64,000 nt of DNA from Lawsonibacter faecis (GTDB lineage: Bacteria > Bacillota > Clostridia > Oscillospirales > Oscillospiraceae). Location: NCBI RefSeq assembly GCF_014287675.1, contig NZ_JACOPQ010000005.1:186001-250000 (forward strand), in the 5' to 3' direction. Positions within the stretch are counted from its first letter, which is position 1. Every line of letters begins with the position of its first letter. The notes under the pieces are model-generated. The model did not search any database and was not told the origin of the DNA. It saw only the letters and a program-made list of their open reading frames with translations. The position numbers were made by a program, and so were the translations under genes. Of this stretch, positions 41,878-50,386 are shown one piece after another.

Positions 41878-41906
41878 TTTACGCCGGGACCTCAAGGTGT
41901 TAAAAT
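41878..41906 (+). promoter_or_regulatory. Promoter of the DUF3298-type lipoprotein gene
   Basis: TTTACG (41878-41883), 17-bp spacer, TAAAAT (41901-41906), 50 bases before the start codon. Confidence 0.6.
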
Positions 41907-41956
41907 ATGACCTGTACTGACGAGTCCTTACCGCCCAGTGATAAATGGAGGTACCT

Positions 41957-42784
41957 ATGAAACGCCGTATGCTCCCCCTGCTGGGGGCCCTTTTGTTCCT
42001 GCTCGCCGCCTGCTCCCCCAAGGACCCGGCGCCCACCGTTTCCCCCACGCCCAGCGTCACCCCCGCCCCCACCGTCTCCCAGACGCCGGAACCCACACCC
42101 ACGCCCACCCAAGCCCCCGCCCCCGTCTGGGGTGAGCAGGTGAGCGAGTGCTCCCGCTACGACGAGACCGAGGGCGATGTGCTCCTGGTCTCGGGCAAGT
42201 TCAGCCTGCCCCTCATTGAGAATGCCGGCGGCGTGGCAGCCTACGAGGCCATCAACAACTACTATCTGGACCTCTCCGCCGGGCTGCGCAGCGACACGCT
42301 GGCAAACGCCCCCCAGGCCGCCGAGGACTACACCCTCTCCAAGGCCATGGATTACCCCTTCTCCCCCTACTCCGACGAGGAGACCTTTGAAATCAAGCGG
42401 GAGACCTCCCGCATGGTGAGCGTTCTGCGCACCCACTACGGCTATACAGGCGGAGTCTATCCCACCCTCCTCTATCTCTCGGATAATTTTGACCTCACCA
42501 CCGGGGAGAAACTGACCTTTGCCGACTTCTTCACCGACCCCGATCAGGCGGAAACGCTGATCCGTTCCACGCTCCAGACCGCAGCCGACCACGGTGTGGA
42601 CGACGATGAGGCCGTCCGGCTGAATGCCCTGTTGACATCCTTCAAGCGGGAGAACTTCTATCTCACGGACGACGCCATGGTCTTCTTTACCCAGCCCGAC
42701 CAGGACACCCCTCACGCCGCCGGCGCGGCGGAGGGTTCCGTCTCCTTTACCGCTCTGGGCGGCCTGCTGGTGGACTGGAATTAA
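41957..42784 (+). CDS. Lipoprotein with RsiV-like DUF3298/PdaC domain
   Basis: 275 residues. Signal peptide with lipobox LAAC at residue 19, a Pro/Thr/Ser linker (to about 58), then a domain with SGKFSLPLIENAGGVAAYEAINNYY, YPFSPYSDEETFEI, LRTHYGYTGGVYPTLLYLSDNFDLTTGEKLTFADFF and NFYLTDDAMVFFTQPDQ. This is the DUF4163/DUF3298 arrangement shared with RsiV and the PdaC deacetylase. Function unknown. ATG at 41957 after GGAGGT. The RlmD gene follows 37 bases later. Confidence 0.85.
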   Translation: MKRRMLPLLGALLFLLAACSPKDPAPTVSPTPSVTPAPTVSQTPEPTPTPTQAPAPVWGEQVSECSRYDETEGDVLLVSGKFSLPLIENAGGVAAYEAINNYYLDLSAGLRSDTLANAPQAAEDYTLSKAMDYPFSPYSDEETFEIKRETSRMVSVLRTHYGYTGGVYPTLLYLSDNFDLTTGEKLTFADFFTDPDQAETLIRSTLQTAADHGVDDDEAVRLNALLTSFKRENFYLTDDAMVFFTQPDQDTPHAAGAAEGSVSFTALGGLLVDWN

Positions 42785-42821
42785 ATTCAAAACACGAACC
42801 GTCAAAGGACTGATTGGCTAG

Positions 42822-44186
42822 ATGACCAAGATAACTATCAGAGAAAACCAGACCTACCGCCTGCTCATCGAGGGCTATGCCGCCGACGGCGCGGGCGTGG
42901 CCCGGCTGGACGGCGTGGTGGTCTTCGCCAAGGGCGGCGTCCGGGGCGAGGAGTGCGATGTGCTCATTGAGAAGGTGGGCCGAAGCGCCGTCTGGGGCCG
43001 GGTAACCCGGGCGGTGGTCCCCTCCCCCGCCCGCATTGTGCCCCAGTGCCTGCACTATACCAAGTGCGGCGGCTGCCAGCTGCGCCATATGAACTACGCC
43101 GAGGAACTGGAGGCCAAACGCATCCGGGTGGAGGACTCCCTGCGCCGTATCGGCGGGGCGGACGTGCGGGTGGATGTCATCCACGGCGCGCAGGACACCC
43201 GCCGCTACCGCAACAAGGTCCAGTTCCCCGTCCAGGCGGGACAGGACGGCCCGCTGGCCGGGTTCTACCGGCAGCGGACCCACAGCGTCATCGATGTGGA
43301 GGACTGCCTCCTCCAGCCCGAGCCGGCAGGCAGACTCCGGGCCGCGGCGCTGAAGTGGATGGAGCAGTACAAGGTCCCCGCCTACGACGAGCGCACCGGC
43401 AGCGGCCTGGTGCGGCACTTCTATGTCCGGGTGAACCGGGCGGGGGATTCCCTCTTCTGTCTGCTGGTCAACGGCAGGCAGGTTCCCCATGAGGCCGAGC
43501 TGGCCGCCGCCCTCCGCGCCGCCGAGCCGGGGCTGGCGGGCGTGGTGCTGGGCGTCAACGAGAAGAGGAACAACGTCATCCTGGGAGACCGCTACCGCAC
43601 CCTCTGGGGCCGGGATTATCTGGAGGACGTTCTCTGCGGTCTCTCCTTCCGCCTCTCTGTCCCCTCCTTCTATCAGGTCAACGCCCCCCAAGCTGAGGTG
43701 CTCTACCGCCGCGCGCTGGACTTGGCAGGCCTCACGGGGAGCGAGACCGTGCTGGACCTCTACTGCGGCATCGGCACCATCAGCCTGGTCATGGCCCGGC
43801 GGGCGCTGCGGGTCATCGGCGCCGAGGTGGTTCCCCAGGCGGTGGAGGATGCCAGGGGCAACGCGGCGCGCAACGGCATAGCAAACGCGGAATTCCTCTG
43901 CGCCGACGCTGGAGAGGCCGCCCGCAGCCTGGCCGAGAGCGGCGTGAAAATTGACGCAGTCTGTGTGGACCCGCCCCGGAAGGGACTGGCCGGCGGCGTG
44001 ATCGACATCATCGCCGCCATGGCCCCGGACCGTGTGGTCTACGTCTCCTGCGATCCCGGCACCCTGGCCCGGGATGTGAAGCTCTTTGCCGCCCAAGGCT
44101 ACGCGCTCCGGAAAGCTGAGGCGGTGGACCTCTTCCCCCGTACCGCCCACGTGGAGACCGTCTGTCTCCTGACTCGGACGAAATAG
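42822..44186 (+). CDS. 23S rRNA (uracil-C5)-methyltransferase RlmD/RumA family
   Basis: 454 residues. N-terminal TRAM-like domain (RLLIEGYAADGAGVARLDG), a [4Fe-4S] cysteine set (CLHYTKCGGCQLRHM plus a Cys at about residue 165), and the methyltransferase part LDLYCGIGTISLVMARRA, with the catalytic cysteine region YVSCDPGTLARDVKLFA and DPPRKGL. It forms 5-methyluridine in 23S rRNA; whether the site is U1939 (rlmD) or U747 (rlmCD) cannot be told. An AAAGGA site precedes the ATG at some distance. Confidence 0.92.
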   Translation: MTKITIRENQTYRLLIEGYAADGAGVARLDGVVVFAKGGVRGEECDVLIEKVGRSAVWGRVTRAVVPSPARIVPQCLHYTKCGGCQLRHMNYAEELEAKRIRVEDSLRRIGGADVRVDVIHGAQDTRRYRNKVQFPVQAGQDGPLAGFYRQRTHSVIDVEDCLLQPEPAGRLRAAALKWMEQYKVPAYDERTGSGLVRHFYVRVNRAGDSLFCLLVNGRQVPHEAELAAALRAAEPGLAGVVLGVNEKRNNVILGDRYRTLWGRDYLEDVLCGLSFRLSVPSFYQVNAPQAEVLYRRALDLAGLTGSETVLDLYCGIGTISLVMARRALRVIGAEVVPQAVEDARGNAARNGIANAEFLCADAGEAARSLAESGVKIDAVCVDPPRKGLAGGVIDIIAAMAPDRVVYVSCDPGTLARDVKLFAAQGYALRKAEAVDLFPRTAHVETVCLLTRTK

Positions 44187-44237
44187 AGGCCGCTTCCGCG
44201 CCAGTGAGAACAACAGGAAGGTGCTGAGCACGTCAAC

Positions 44238-45266
44238 ATGGAAACTGAGCAGTATTTGTGTGACCTGACCAAGCAGATGTTCTACCGCTACCTAATCGAG
44301 CCGACAGAAGAGAACTACAGCAAGATCGTCTCCTCCTGGGCGGAGCCGTTCAGCCTGATAGGGACAGGAAAGCACGAGATATACGGCTGCGCGGAGACCG
44401 CGATTCAAAGCATGGCCGAAAACCAGAGGGAAGCGACCAGCATCCGGTTCGAGATTCTGGACGAGTGGTACGAGGCGCGGATGATCCGCGCGGACATCGG
44501 CATTGTCTTCGGGGGCGTCTGGGTGCGGGAAAAGGCGGCGCACCCTGCCGATGCGCTGGTGGAGATGGATACCCGGTTCAGCATCGTCTATGAGCGGGAG
44601 GCCTCAGGGGAGTGGAAAATGGTGCATATCCACCACTCCATGCCCTATTTCGACCAGGGTGCGGGGGAGTACTACCCCAAGGAGCTCTCCGCCAAGGTGA
44701 AAGAGGCCCTGGAGCTGGTAGCCGTCTTCAAAAAGAAGTCCGAGATGGACCTGATGACCGGCGTTCTCAATCACGCCTCCTTCCAGCGCATGGTGGAAAA
44801 GATGCTGGCGGAGCGGGAGGCCCTCTACCTCTATATCATCGACTTGGATGACTTTAAGTCCGTCAACGACACCTACGGCCATGGGACCGGGGACACGCTT
44901 TTGAAGTTTATGGCCGACATACTGCGAAAGCACTTCCCCGACCATGCGGTGATCGGGCGACTCGGCGGCGATGAGTTTGCCGTGTGCCAGAATGACTGCG
45001 GCGGCAGGACGGAGACCGAGGCCCGCCTGACGCGGATGTACGAGGACTACCGGGCGGGCGCCAGGGAGATTTTAAAGGGCCGGATATATGGCTACTCGGT
45101 AGGCGCTGCGGCAAAGGTGCGGACGGATACCACCTACCGCCAGCTCTATGAGCAGGCGGATGCGGCGCTCTACGCCGCAAAAAAGCAGGGGAAGAACCAG
45201 TTTTATTTTTTACCCCGGACAGACGGGGCGGTCCGCAGCAGCGCGGCGGAGGGGAGGAATTTATGA
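44238..45266 (+). CDS. Diguanylate cyclase with N-terminal SnoaL-like domain
   Basis: 342 residues. Residues 1-150 form a SnoaL/NTF2-like domain (FYRYLIEPTEENYSKIVSSWAEPFSLIGTG ... GEWKMVHIHHSMP), likely a small-molecule sensor. Residues 165-330 are a GGDEF domain: MDLMTGVLNHASFQRMV, YIIDLDDFKSVNDTYGHGTGDTLL and the intact active motif RLGGDEFAV. It should make cyclic di-GMP in the cytoplasm. An inhibitory RxxD site is not obvious. Its stop overlaps the LURP-one gene by four bases. Confidence 0.93.
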   Translation: METEQYLCDLTKQMFYRYLIEPTEENYSKIVSSWAEPFSLIGTGKHEIYGCAETAIQSMAENQREATSIRFEILDEWYEARMIRADIGIVFGGVWVREKAAHPADALVEMDTRFSIVYEREASGEWKMVHIHHSMPYFDQGAGEYYPKELSAKVKEALELVAVFKKKSEMDLMTGVLNHASFQRMVEKMLAEREALYLYIIDLDDFKSVNDTYGHGTGDTLLKFMADILRKHFPDHAVIGRLGGDEFAVCQNDCGGRTETEARLTRMYEDYRAGAREILKGRIYGYSVGAAAKVRTDTTYRQLYEQADAALYAAKKQGKNQFYFLPRTDGAVRSSAAEGRNL

Positions 45267-45739
45267 AGCTCCTATTCAAGCAGCGGGTGTTTTCCTGGTT
45301 TGACAGCTACGATATCTACGGCGAGGACGGTGAGACCGTCTTCACCGTCCAGGGCAGGCTCTCCTGGGGGCACTGTCTGGAGATTTTTGGCCCCGGGGGC
45401 GAAAATGTGGGCACCGTGAAAGAGGAGCTCCTCACCCTCCTGCCCCGCTTCGCCCTCTATGCGGGCGAAGCTTACATCGGTCAGATTAAGAAGGAGTTTT
45501 CCTTCTTTACGCCCGTGTTTCACCTGGACTGCAACGGCTGGGAGGTGCGGGGCGATTGGCTGGAGTGGGATTACGACGTGACGGATTCCTCCGGCGGATA
45601 CGTGATGCACGCGGGAAAGGAGCTGTTCCACTGGGCGGATACCTACGTGCTGGACATCGCCCGGGAGGAGGACGCTCTGCTCTGCTTGATGATCGTCCTG
45701 GCCATCGACGCCGCCAAATGCTCCTCCGGGGGCGACTGA
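45263..45739 (+). CDS. LURP-one-related (YxjI/Tubby-like) protein
   Basis: 158 residues: MKLLFKQRVFSWFDSYDIYGEDGETVFTVQG, GHCLEIFGPGGENVGTVKEEL, IGQIKKEFSFFTPVFHLDCNGWEVRGDWLEWDYDV and a C-terminal helix AREEDALLCLMIVLAIDAAK. This is the LURP-one/scramblase fold family, whose bacterial function is unknown. It is coupled to the diguanylate cyclase gene (ATGA overlap), which hints at a shared membrane-linked function. Confidence 0.87.
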   Translation: MKLLFKQRVFSWFDSYDIYGEDGETVFTVQGRLSWGHCLEIFGPGGENVGTVKEELLTLLPRFALYAGEAYIGQIKKEFSFFTPVFHLDCNGWEVRGDWLEWDYDVTDSSGGYVMHAGKELFHWADTYVLDIAREEDALLCLMIVLAIDAAKCSSGGD

Positions 45740-45772
45740 GTGGTTATTATCCCCGTCCGCCGATCCCGAAGC

Positions 45773-45808
45773 CAAAGCGGCGCTCCCCGCGGAGCGCCGC
45801 TTTTTGTC
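45773..45808 (+). terminator. Intrinsic terminator of the cyclase operon
   Basis: AAAGCGGCGCTCC pairs with GGAGCGCCGCTTT, followed by TTGTCTTG. Confidence 0.88.
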
Positions 45809-45901
45809 TTGCAAAAGGCAGTCATTTTTGACATCTCAGGCCGGTTTTAGCCCGTGCTTTATGGCGTTTCTAAAAGTCTTTGCCATTTGCACCCCCTTCG
45901 A

Positions 45902-45930
45902 TTGACAATTGCCGTGAGACCGATTACACT
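45902..45930 (+). promoter_or_regulatory. Promoter of the DUF3783 gene
   Basis: TTGACA (45902-45907), 17-bp spacer, TACACT (45925-45930). The start codon is at 46077, so the leader is about 140 nt. Confidence 0.72.
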
Positions 45931-46076
45931 TAATTCGTAATTGGTCCCCAAGTGCGGAATCGGGGGGCTTTTCATGGTTTATTTACTTTTGGACAAGCTA
46001 TGAAAACGAGCGCCGCAGGCGGACGGACAAAAGCCCGCAGGGTGCGCTTTAAATGCTGAAAAAAGGATGATCGCCC

Positions 46077-46460
46077 ATGCCCGCCTCCAACGAAGCCGTC
46101 CTCTGGTACTGTCCCGACAGCGCGATGAGCGCCGCCGCAAAAAAGGTCTTTCTCACCATGGGTATTAAAATCAAGGCCGTGGACCCGGCCCGGACGGGCC
46201 AGACCGTTGGCTGTCTCTTCGGCATCAGGGGCTTTGACGAGACCCCGGGCGCGGCCCCCGCACCGGCGCCGGCCCAACCGGTGCTGGTTCTCTCCGGCTT
46301 CACCAACGCCCGGCTGGACGCGCTGCTGACCGCCCTACGCAAGGCGGGCGTACCCAAAATTGGCTGGAAGGCCGTCCTCACCCCCACCAACGTCTCCTGG
46401 ACCTTCCGCGACCTCTGCGCGGAGCTGGAGCGCGAGCACGAGGCCATGGGCGGCAGATAA
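46077..46460 (+). CDS. DUF3783 domain protein
   Basis: 127 residues: VLWYCPDSAMSAAAKKVFLTMGIKIKAVDP, then an Ala/Pro linker, then LVLSGFTNARLDALLTALRKAGVPKIGWKAVLTPTNVSWTFRDLCAELEREH, which matches the DUF3783 pattern (GFxxxxLDxLLxxLRxxGxxxxxKAVLTPxN). Function unknown. AAAGGA lies nine bases ahead of the ATG. It stands alone behind a long leader. Confidence 0.85.
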   Translation: MPASNEAVLWYCPDSAMSAAAKKVFLTMGIKIKAVDPARTGQTVGCLFGIRGFDETPGAAPAPAPAQPVLVLSGFTNARLDALLTALRKAGVPKIGWKAVLTPTNVSWTFRDLCAELEREHEAMGGR

Positions 46461-46567
46461 ATTTTTTATCCCGAAAACTTTCCGGCGTCCGGCCGCGTCC
46501 AATTGTCGAAACGCCGCCGTCCGGAGCCGGGACTGTTCCACATCTTCCGACGAACGAGGGGACGCCT

Positions 46568-47341
46568 TTGGAATACGACCGTCTTTTAAACCTCTCCACC
46601 GAGATCGGTTACGGCCTTTTGGAGAGCGGCGCGGAGATCTACCGGGTGGAGGAGTCCATCCAGCGCATTCTTCTGGCCTACGGCCTCACCACCGGCGAGG
46701 TGTTCGCCATCCCCAACTGCATCACCGTCAGCCTGGTGACACCTGAGGGCAAGGCCCTGACCCGTGTGCGGCGGATGCCCACCCACGGTACGGATATCGA
46801 CCTTCTGGAGCTGTACAACGACCTGTGCCGCCACCTCTGCGTGGAGACCCCCTCCATGGACGAGGCGGAGGCCCGGTGCGGCGCCATCCGGGGCAGGCGG
46901 AGGGCCTACCCCTTCTGGGTGGAGCTGGGCGCCTACTTCCTGGGCGCGGCCTTCTTTACCCTCTTCTTCGGCGGGACGGTGCTGGACGCCCTGTGCGGCG
47001 GGCTTTGCGGCCTGTCCATTGCGCTCTGCCTCACCTTCCTGACCCGGCTGAGGACCAACCTCTTCTTCAAGACGGTCGCGGGCGGCGCGGTATCGGCCCT
47101 GCTGGCCCTGGGCCTCTCTCTGATCGGGCTGGGAAAAAACGTGGATTTTATCACCATCGGCGCGCTGATGCTGCTGGTGCCCGGCCTCATCTTTACCAAC
47201 GCCATGCGGGACATTATGGCCGGGGACACCATGTCGGGCATCACCAAGACCGCCGAGGCCCTGCTCATCGGCGCGGCCATCGCCCTGGGTACCGGCGTGG
47301 CGCTGTGGCTGGCGCGGCTCATCTGGGGAGGTGTGGTCTGA
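46568..47341 (+). CDS. ThrE-type threonine/serine exporter, N-terminal half (DUF1212)
   Basis: 257 residues. A cytoplasmic N-terminal part (residues 1-110; YGLLESGAEIYRVEESIQRILLAYGL) precedes five transmembrane helices, with FFKTVAGGAVSALLALGLSLIGLGKNVDFITIGALMLLVPGL and NAMRDIMAGDTMSGITK. It is the large piece of a two-component ThrE/YjjP-YjjB amino-acid exporter. Start is TTG at 46568 after GAGGGG. The next gene (the other half) starts on the last base of its stop codon. Confidence 0.92.
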   Translation: MEYDRLLNLSTEIGYGLLESGAEIYRVEESIQRILLAYGLTTGEVFAIPNCITVSLVTPEGKALTRVRRMPTHGTDIDLLELYNDLCRHLCVETPSMDEAEARCGAIRGRRRAYPFWVELGAYFLGAAFFTLFFGGTVLDALCGGLCGLSIALCLTFLTRLRTNLFFKTVAGGAVSALLALGLSLIGLGKNVDFITIGALMLLVPGLIFTNAMRDIMAGDTMSGITKTAEALLIGAAIALGTGVALWLARLIWGGVV

Positions 47342-47811
47342 TGGATGCTTTTCTCCAGTATTTTCTGCCCTGCTTTTACTCCTTCGTGGCCTGTATCGCC
47401 TTCTGTGTGCTCTTCAACATTCATACGGGCATTCTCATCTGCGCCCTGGGCGGCGCGCTGGGCTGGCTGGTCTATCTGTTCTGCGGCCCCGTCTTCCAGA
47501 GCGATATTCTGCAGTCCTTTGTGGCCGCTCTCTTTATCTCCGCCTACTCGGAGACCATGGCCCGCATCCGCAAGTGTCCGGTGACGGGCTATCTGCTGGT
47601 GGCATTCTTCCCGCTGGTCCCCGGCGGGGGCATCTACTATGCCATGGAACACGCCATCAACGGCGAAACCGAGCTCTTTCTCGACGTGCTGCTCCACACG
47701 CTGGGAGTGGCCGGTTCCCTGGCCGTGGGCGTGCTGCTGGTGTCCTCCGTGGTGCGGCTTTTGAACATCGCCCAGCGGAGACGACATGTCCGGCGGAATG
47801 CGGCGCGGTGA
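47341..47811 (+). CDS. ThrE-type exporter, C-terminal half (DUF3815)
   Basis: 156 residues with four hydrophobic helices; LFNIHTGILICALGGALGWLVY, SDILQSFVAALFISAYSETMARIRKCPVTGYLLVAFFPLVPGGGIYYAM and the end RLLNIAQRRR are characteristic of the YjjB-like partner. Together with the preceding gene it forms the exporter. Start overlaps the previous stop by one base, consistent with stoichiometric expression. Confidence 0.92.
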   Translation: MDAFLQYFLPCFYSFVACIAFCVLFNIHTGILICALGGALGWLVYLFCGPVFQSDILQSFVAALFISAYSETMARIRKCPVTGYLLVAFFPLVPGGGIYYAMEHAINGETELFLDVLLHTLGVAGSLAVGVLLVSSVVRLLNIAQRRRHVRRNAAR

Positions 47812-47880
47812 GGGCGCCGGCCGCGGCGGCGCCCCACGGCTGTCTTTGAGACTACGGTTTTTCCCGAAAGGAAGTTCGAT

Positions 47881-48570
47881 ATGCCCAGATACGACTATGT
47901 CCTCTTTGACGCGGACAACACCCTCTTCGACTTTGACCGCGCGGAGGAGGAGGCCCTCCGGAAGACTCTGGAGCACTACAGCCTCCCCGTGACCCGGGCG
48001 GTCCGCGAGCGCTATCTCGCCATCAACCGGGATCTCTGGGCCCGTTTCGACCGGGGCGAGGTGCGCCGTGAGTGGCTGGTGGTGGAGCGCTTTGCCGCCC
48101 TTCAGCGGGAGCTGGGCGGCAACAATGTCCCCGAGGAGATGAATCACTTCTACCTCTCCCGCCTGGGCGAGGGGGCCTATCTGCTCCCCGGCGCGGAGGC
48201 GCTGTGCCGGTTGCTGGTCCCAAGCTGCACGCTTGCCATTGTCACCAATGGAGTCGCCATGGCCCAGCGGGGCCGCTTTCACCGCTCAGCGGTGCGCGAC
48301 TGTTTCCCCTTTCTCTTCATCTCGGAGGAGTTGGGCTATCAGAAGCCCCAGCGGGAGTTCTTCGACGAGGTCCTGCGGGAGATGTCCATCCCCGACCCCG
48401 GCCGGGCCGTCGTGGTGGGCGACAGCCTTGCGGCGGATATACTCGGAGCAATCAATGCCGGCCTGGATTCCATTTGGTATAACCCAGGCGCCCTCCCCGG
48501 GCATCCGGACGCAGCGCCCACCTACGAGGCCCACAGCTATGAGCAGGTGGCCTCCCTGATTTTGGGCTAA
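47881..48570 (+). CDS. YjjG-family HAD phosphatase (noncanonical pyrimidine nucleotidase)
   Basis: 229 residues. HAD motifs: FDADNTLFDFDRAEEEAL (nucleophile and acid/base Asp), IVTNG (motif II), K in YQKPQREFFDEVL (motif III), VVGDSLAADILGAINAGLDSIWYNP (motif IV). The FDxDxTLFDF and E-L-G-x-x-K-P order is that of YjjG, which removes modified nucleotides. AAAGGAAG precedes the ATG. It lies 70 bases behind the ThrE pair and may share its mRNA. Confidence 0.92.
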   Translation: MPRYDYVLFDADNTLFDFDRAEEEALRKTLEHYSLPVTRAVRERYLAINRDLWARFDRGEVRREWLVVERFAALQRELGGNNVPEEMNHFYLSRLGEGAYLLPGAEALCRLLVPSCTLAIVTNGVAMAQRGRFHRSAVRDCFPFLFISEELGYQKPQREFFDEVLREMSIPDPGRAVVVGDSLAADILGAINAGLDSIWYNPGALPGHPDAAPTYEAHSYEQVASLILG

Positions 48571-48649
48571 GGCCTTTCTTTTTTCCCCGCAGAGTCGAAT
48601 TTGGTAAGATCAGGGTACCTAATTTTTAAAAATAGAGGAGCTTTCACCC

Positions 48650-49687
48650 ATGTCCACCGAAACCCCCGGAAACCGCCCGGGCGGCGCGCGCGTCCAGCGC
48701 AATAGGCGCCGCCGCAGGCCCGATTACCGCGGCCCCCTTCTGGCCGCTGCCTTATTTGTCCTGGCCGTCATTCTCGCCGCACTGGTTTTGGTGCGTTTGA
48801 ACAGCCCCGCCCCGGCGTCTACTCCCTCGCCCACGCCCTCCCAGTCTCAGGCGGTACCGTCCACCCCGGCTCCGAACCCTACCCCGACATCGACCCCCAC
48901 GCAGTCGGAGGCCGGGGACCAGGGTGAGGACGTCGCCCCGCCGGACGACATAGCCCTGGTGCCCCCCGCCCTGCCCACGGAGAGCGCCCCCCAAGCTCCG
49001 GAGGCCGATGCCTACGACTTCAGCCAGTGTGTGCCCGAGTCGGAGGGCGCGGAGGAGGCGTGGTTCTCGGACGCTGTCTTCATCGGCGACTCCCGCACCG
49101 ACGGTCTGCGGCTCTACGGCGGGATCGAGGGCGCGGACTTCATTCAGCACACGGGTATCATGGTCTTCGAGGTGGACGACGCGGCCAAGAAGGTCATCAA
49201 GTCCGGCGGCAAGAGCTACACGGTAATGGAGGCCCTGGGCCTGAAGCAGTACGGCAAGGTCTACGTGATGCTGGGCGTCAACGAGCTGGGCTACTTTAAC
49301 GACAAGGCCTTCCAGGTGGCCTACGCCGCCATGGTGGACCGTATTCGGGAGATTCAGCCCGGGGCTGTCATCTACCTCCAGACCCTGGTGCGCATCAATC
49401 CGGAGCGGGCCAAGGCCAACGACATCCCCTACTATGTGACCAACGAGACCATCGACCGGTACAACGAGTATATCGCCCAGATTGCCGAGGATAAAAAGGT
49501 ATTTCTGGTGGATGTGAACGCGGGCCTCATCGACGAGACCGGCGTCCTGCCCCGGGAGGGCACCGGCGACGGCGTCCACTTCTCCAAAGCCTACTGCGTG
49601 AAATGGCACGAATATCTGCTCAGCCATACCGTCGATCCGGACCTCTATTGGGCGGCCCAGACGACCGAAGAAGGAGAGAATGGATGA
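48650..49687 (+). CDS. Membrane-anchored SGNH/GDSL hydrolase
   Basis: 345 residues. A basic N-terminus (about 1-25), one transmembrane helix (about 27-50, GPLLAAALFVLAVILAALVLV), a Pro/Thr/Ser-rich extracellular linker to 125, and an SGNH domain: block I FIGDSRTDGLRLYGG (Ser), block III GVNELGYFND, block V DGVHFSKAYCVKWHEYL (Asp-His). Probably an O-acetyl esterase/transferase-like enzyme on wall polymers or glycans, outside the membrane. GAGGAG precedes the ATG. The next lipoprotein gene overlaps by four bases. A paralogue lies at 51.3 kb. Confidence 0.9.
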   Translation: MSTETPGNRPGGARVQRNRRRRRPDYRGPLLAAALFVLAVILAALVLVRLNSPAPASTPSPTPSQSQAVPSTPAPNPTPTSTPTQSEAGDQGEDVAPPDDIALVPPALPTESAPQAPEADAYDFSQCVPESEGAEEAWFSDAVFIGDSRTDGLRLYGGIEGADFIQHTGIMVFEVDDAAKKVIKSGGKSYTVMEALGLKQYGKVYVMLGVNELGYFNDKAFQVAYAAMVDRIREIQPGAVIYLQTLVRINPERAKANDIPYYVTNETIDRYNEYIAQIAEDKKVFLVDVNAGLIDETGVLPREGTGDGVHFSKAYCVKWHEYLLSHTVDPDLYWAAQTTEEGENG

Positions 49688-50154
49688 TGAATAAGCAAAT
49701 GAAGCTGCTTCCCCTGTTGGCCGCCCTCTGTCTGCTGCTTTCCGCCTGCGGCGGAGACTCCGCCAAGGCCTTCGATCCGGAGAACGCCGCCAGGGCCGTT
49801 CTGGACTCGGGGTGCTTCTCGGTGGAGCTGGACGAGCTGGACGCCTCCCTGCTCTACGATTTCCAGGGCTACGGCGTGGACGACGGCGCGGTGACCGCCT
49901 CCAAGGCGTACTCCGCCTCAGGCTTTACCGAGCAGGTGGCTGTCCTGGTGTGCAAGGATGAGGATGCCGCCGGACAGGTGAAGGCCTTCCTGGAGCAGTA
50001 CCTTTCCGACATGAAGGACTCCTACAAGGACTACGCCCCCGCCGAGGTGCCCAAGCTGGACGCCGCCATCCTGGAGCAGCGGGGCGCGTCCGTGCTGCTG
50101 GTGGTCCCCAATGACGCAGCCAAGGCCCAGAGCGCCGTGGACGGCCTGGGCTAA
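49684..50154 (+). CDS. DUF4358-type lipoprotein
   Basis: 156 residues. Signal peptide with lipobox LSAC near residue 21, then FDPENAARAVLDSGCFSVELDELDASLLYDFQGYGVDD, AYSASGFTEQVAVLVCKDEDAAGQVKAFLEQYLSDMKDSYKDYAPAEVPKLDAAIL and VLLVVPNDAAKAQSAV, the DUF4358 pattern. Function unknown. It is coupled to the preceding SGNH hydrolase gene (ATGA overlap; ATG at 49684, with a second ATG at 49687), suggesting they act together at the envelope. Confidence 0.88.
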   Translation: MMNKQMKLLPLLAALCLLLSACGGDSAKAFDPENAARAVLDSGCFSVELDELDASLLYDFQGYGVDDGAVTASKAYSASGFTEQVAVLVCKDEDAAGQVKAFLEQYLSDMKDSYKDYAPAEVPKLDAAILEQRGASVLLVVPNDAAKAQSAVDGLG

Positions 50155-50174
50155 TTTGTGTACATTCTGACCGT

Positions 50175-50225
50175 GTGAAAAGAGGCCGGGAACGTCTGCT
50201 GGACAGGCTTTCCGGCCTCTTTTCG
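50175..50225 (+). terminator. Intrinsic terminator of the SGNH/DUF4358 operon
   Basis: AAAAGAGGCCGG pairs with CCGGCCTCTTTT, with an inner loop of about 22 bases; TTTTCGC follows. Confidence 0.78.
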
Positions 50226-50386
50226 CAATTTTGCGGCTGCTTTACGCAAAAGCGCAGGCAAACGGCCGTCATGCGCCCTGATCCGTTTGACATTTATGCG
50301 GGCAGACTCTAGAATTTAGGATGGAAAGACCGCCGCGCCAGCCGGCGTGGGGCAGCGCGGCGCACTGACAGGGGGAGCTGTTTGAG

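Noticed and set aside
41612..41920. Small frames on both strands around the hairpin upstream of secA
   Set aside because: They are formed by the inverted repeat itself and have no ribosome site or recognisable product.
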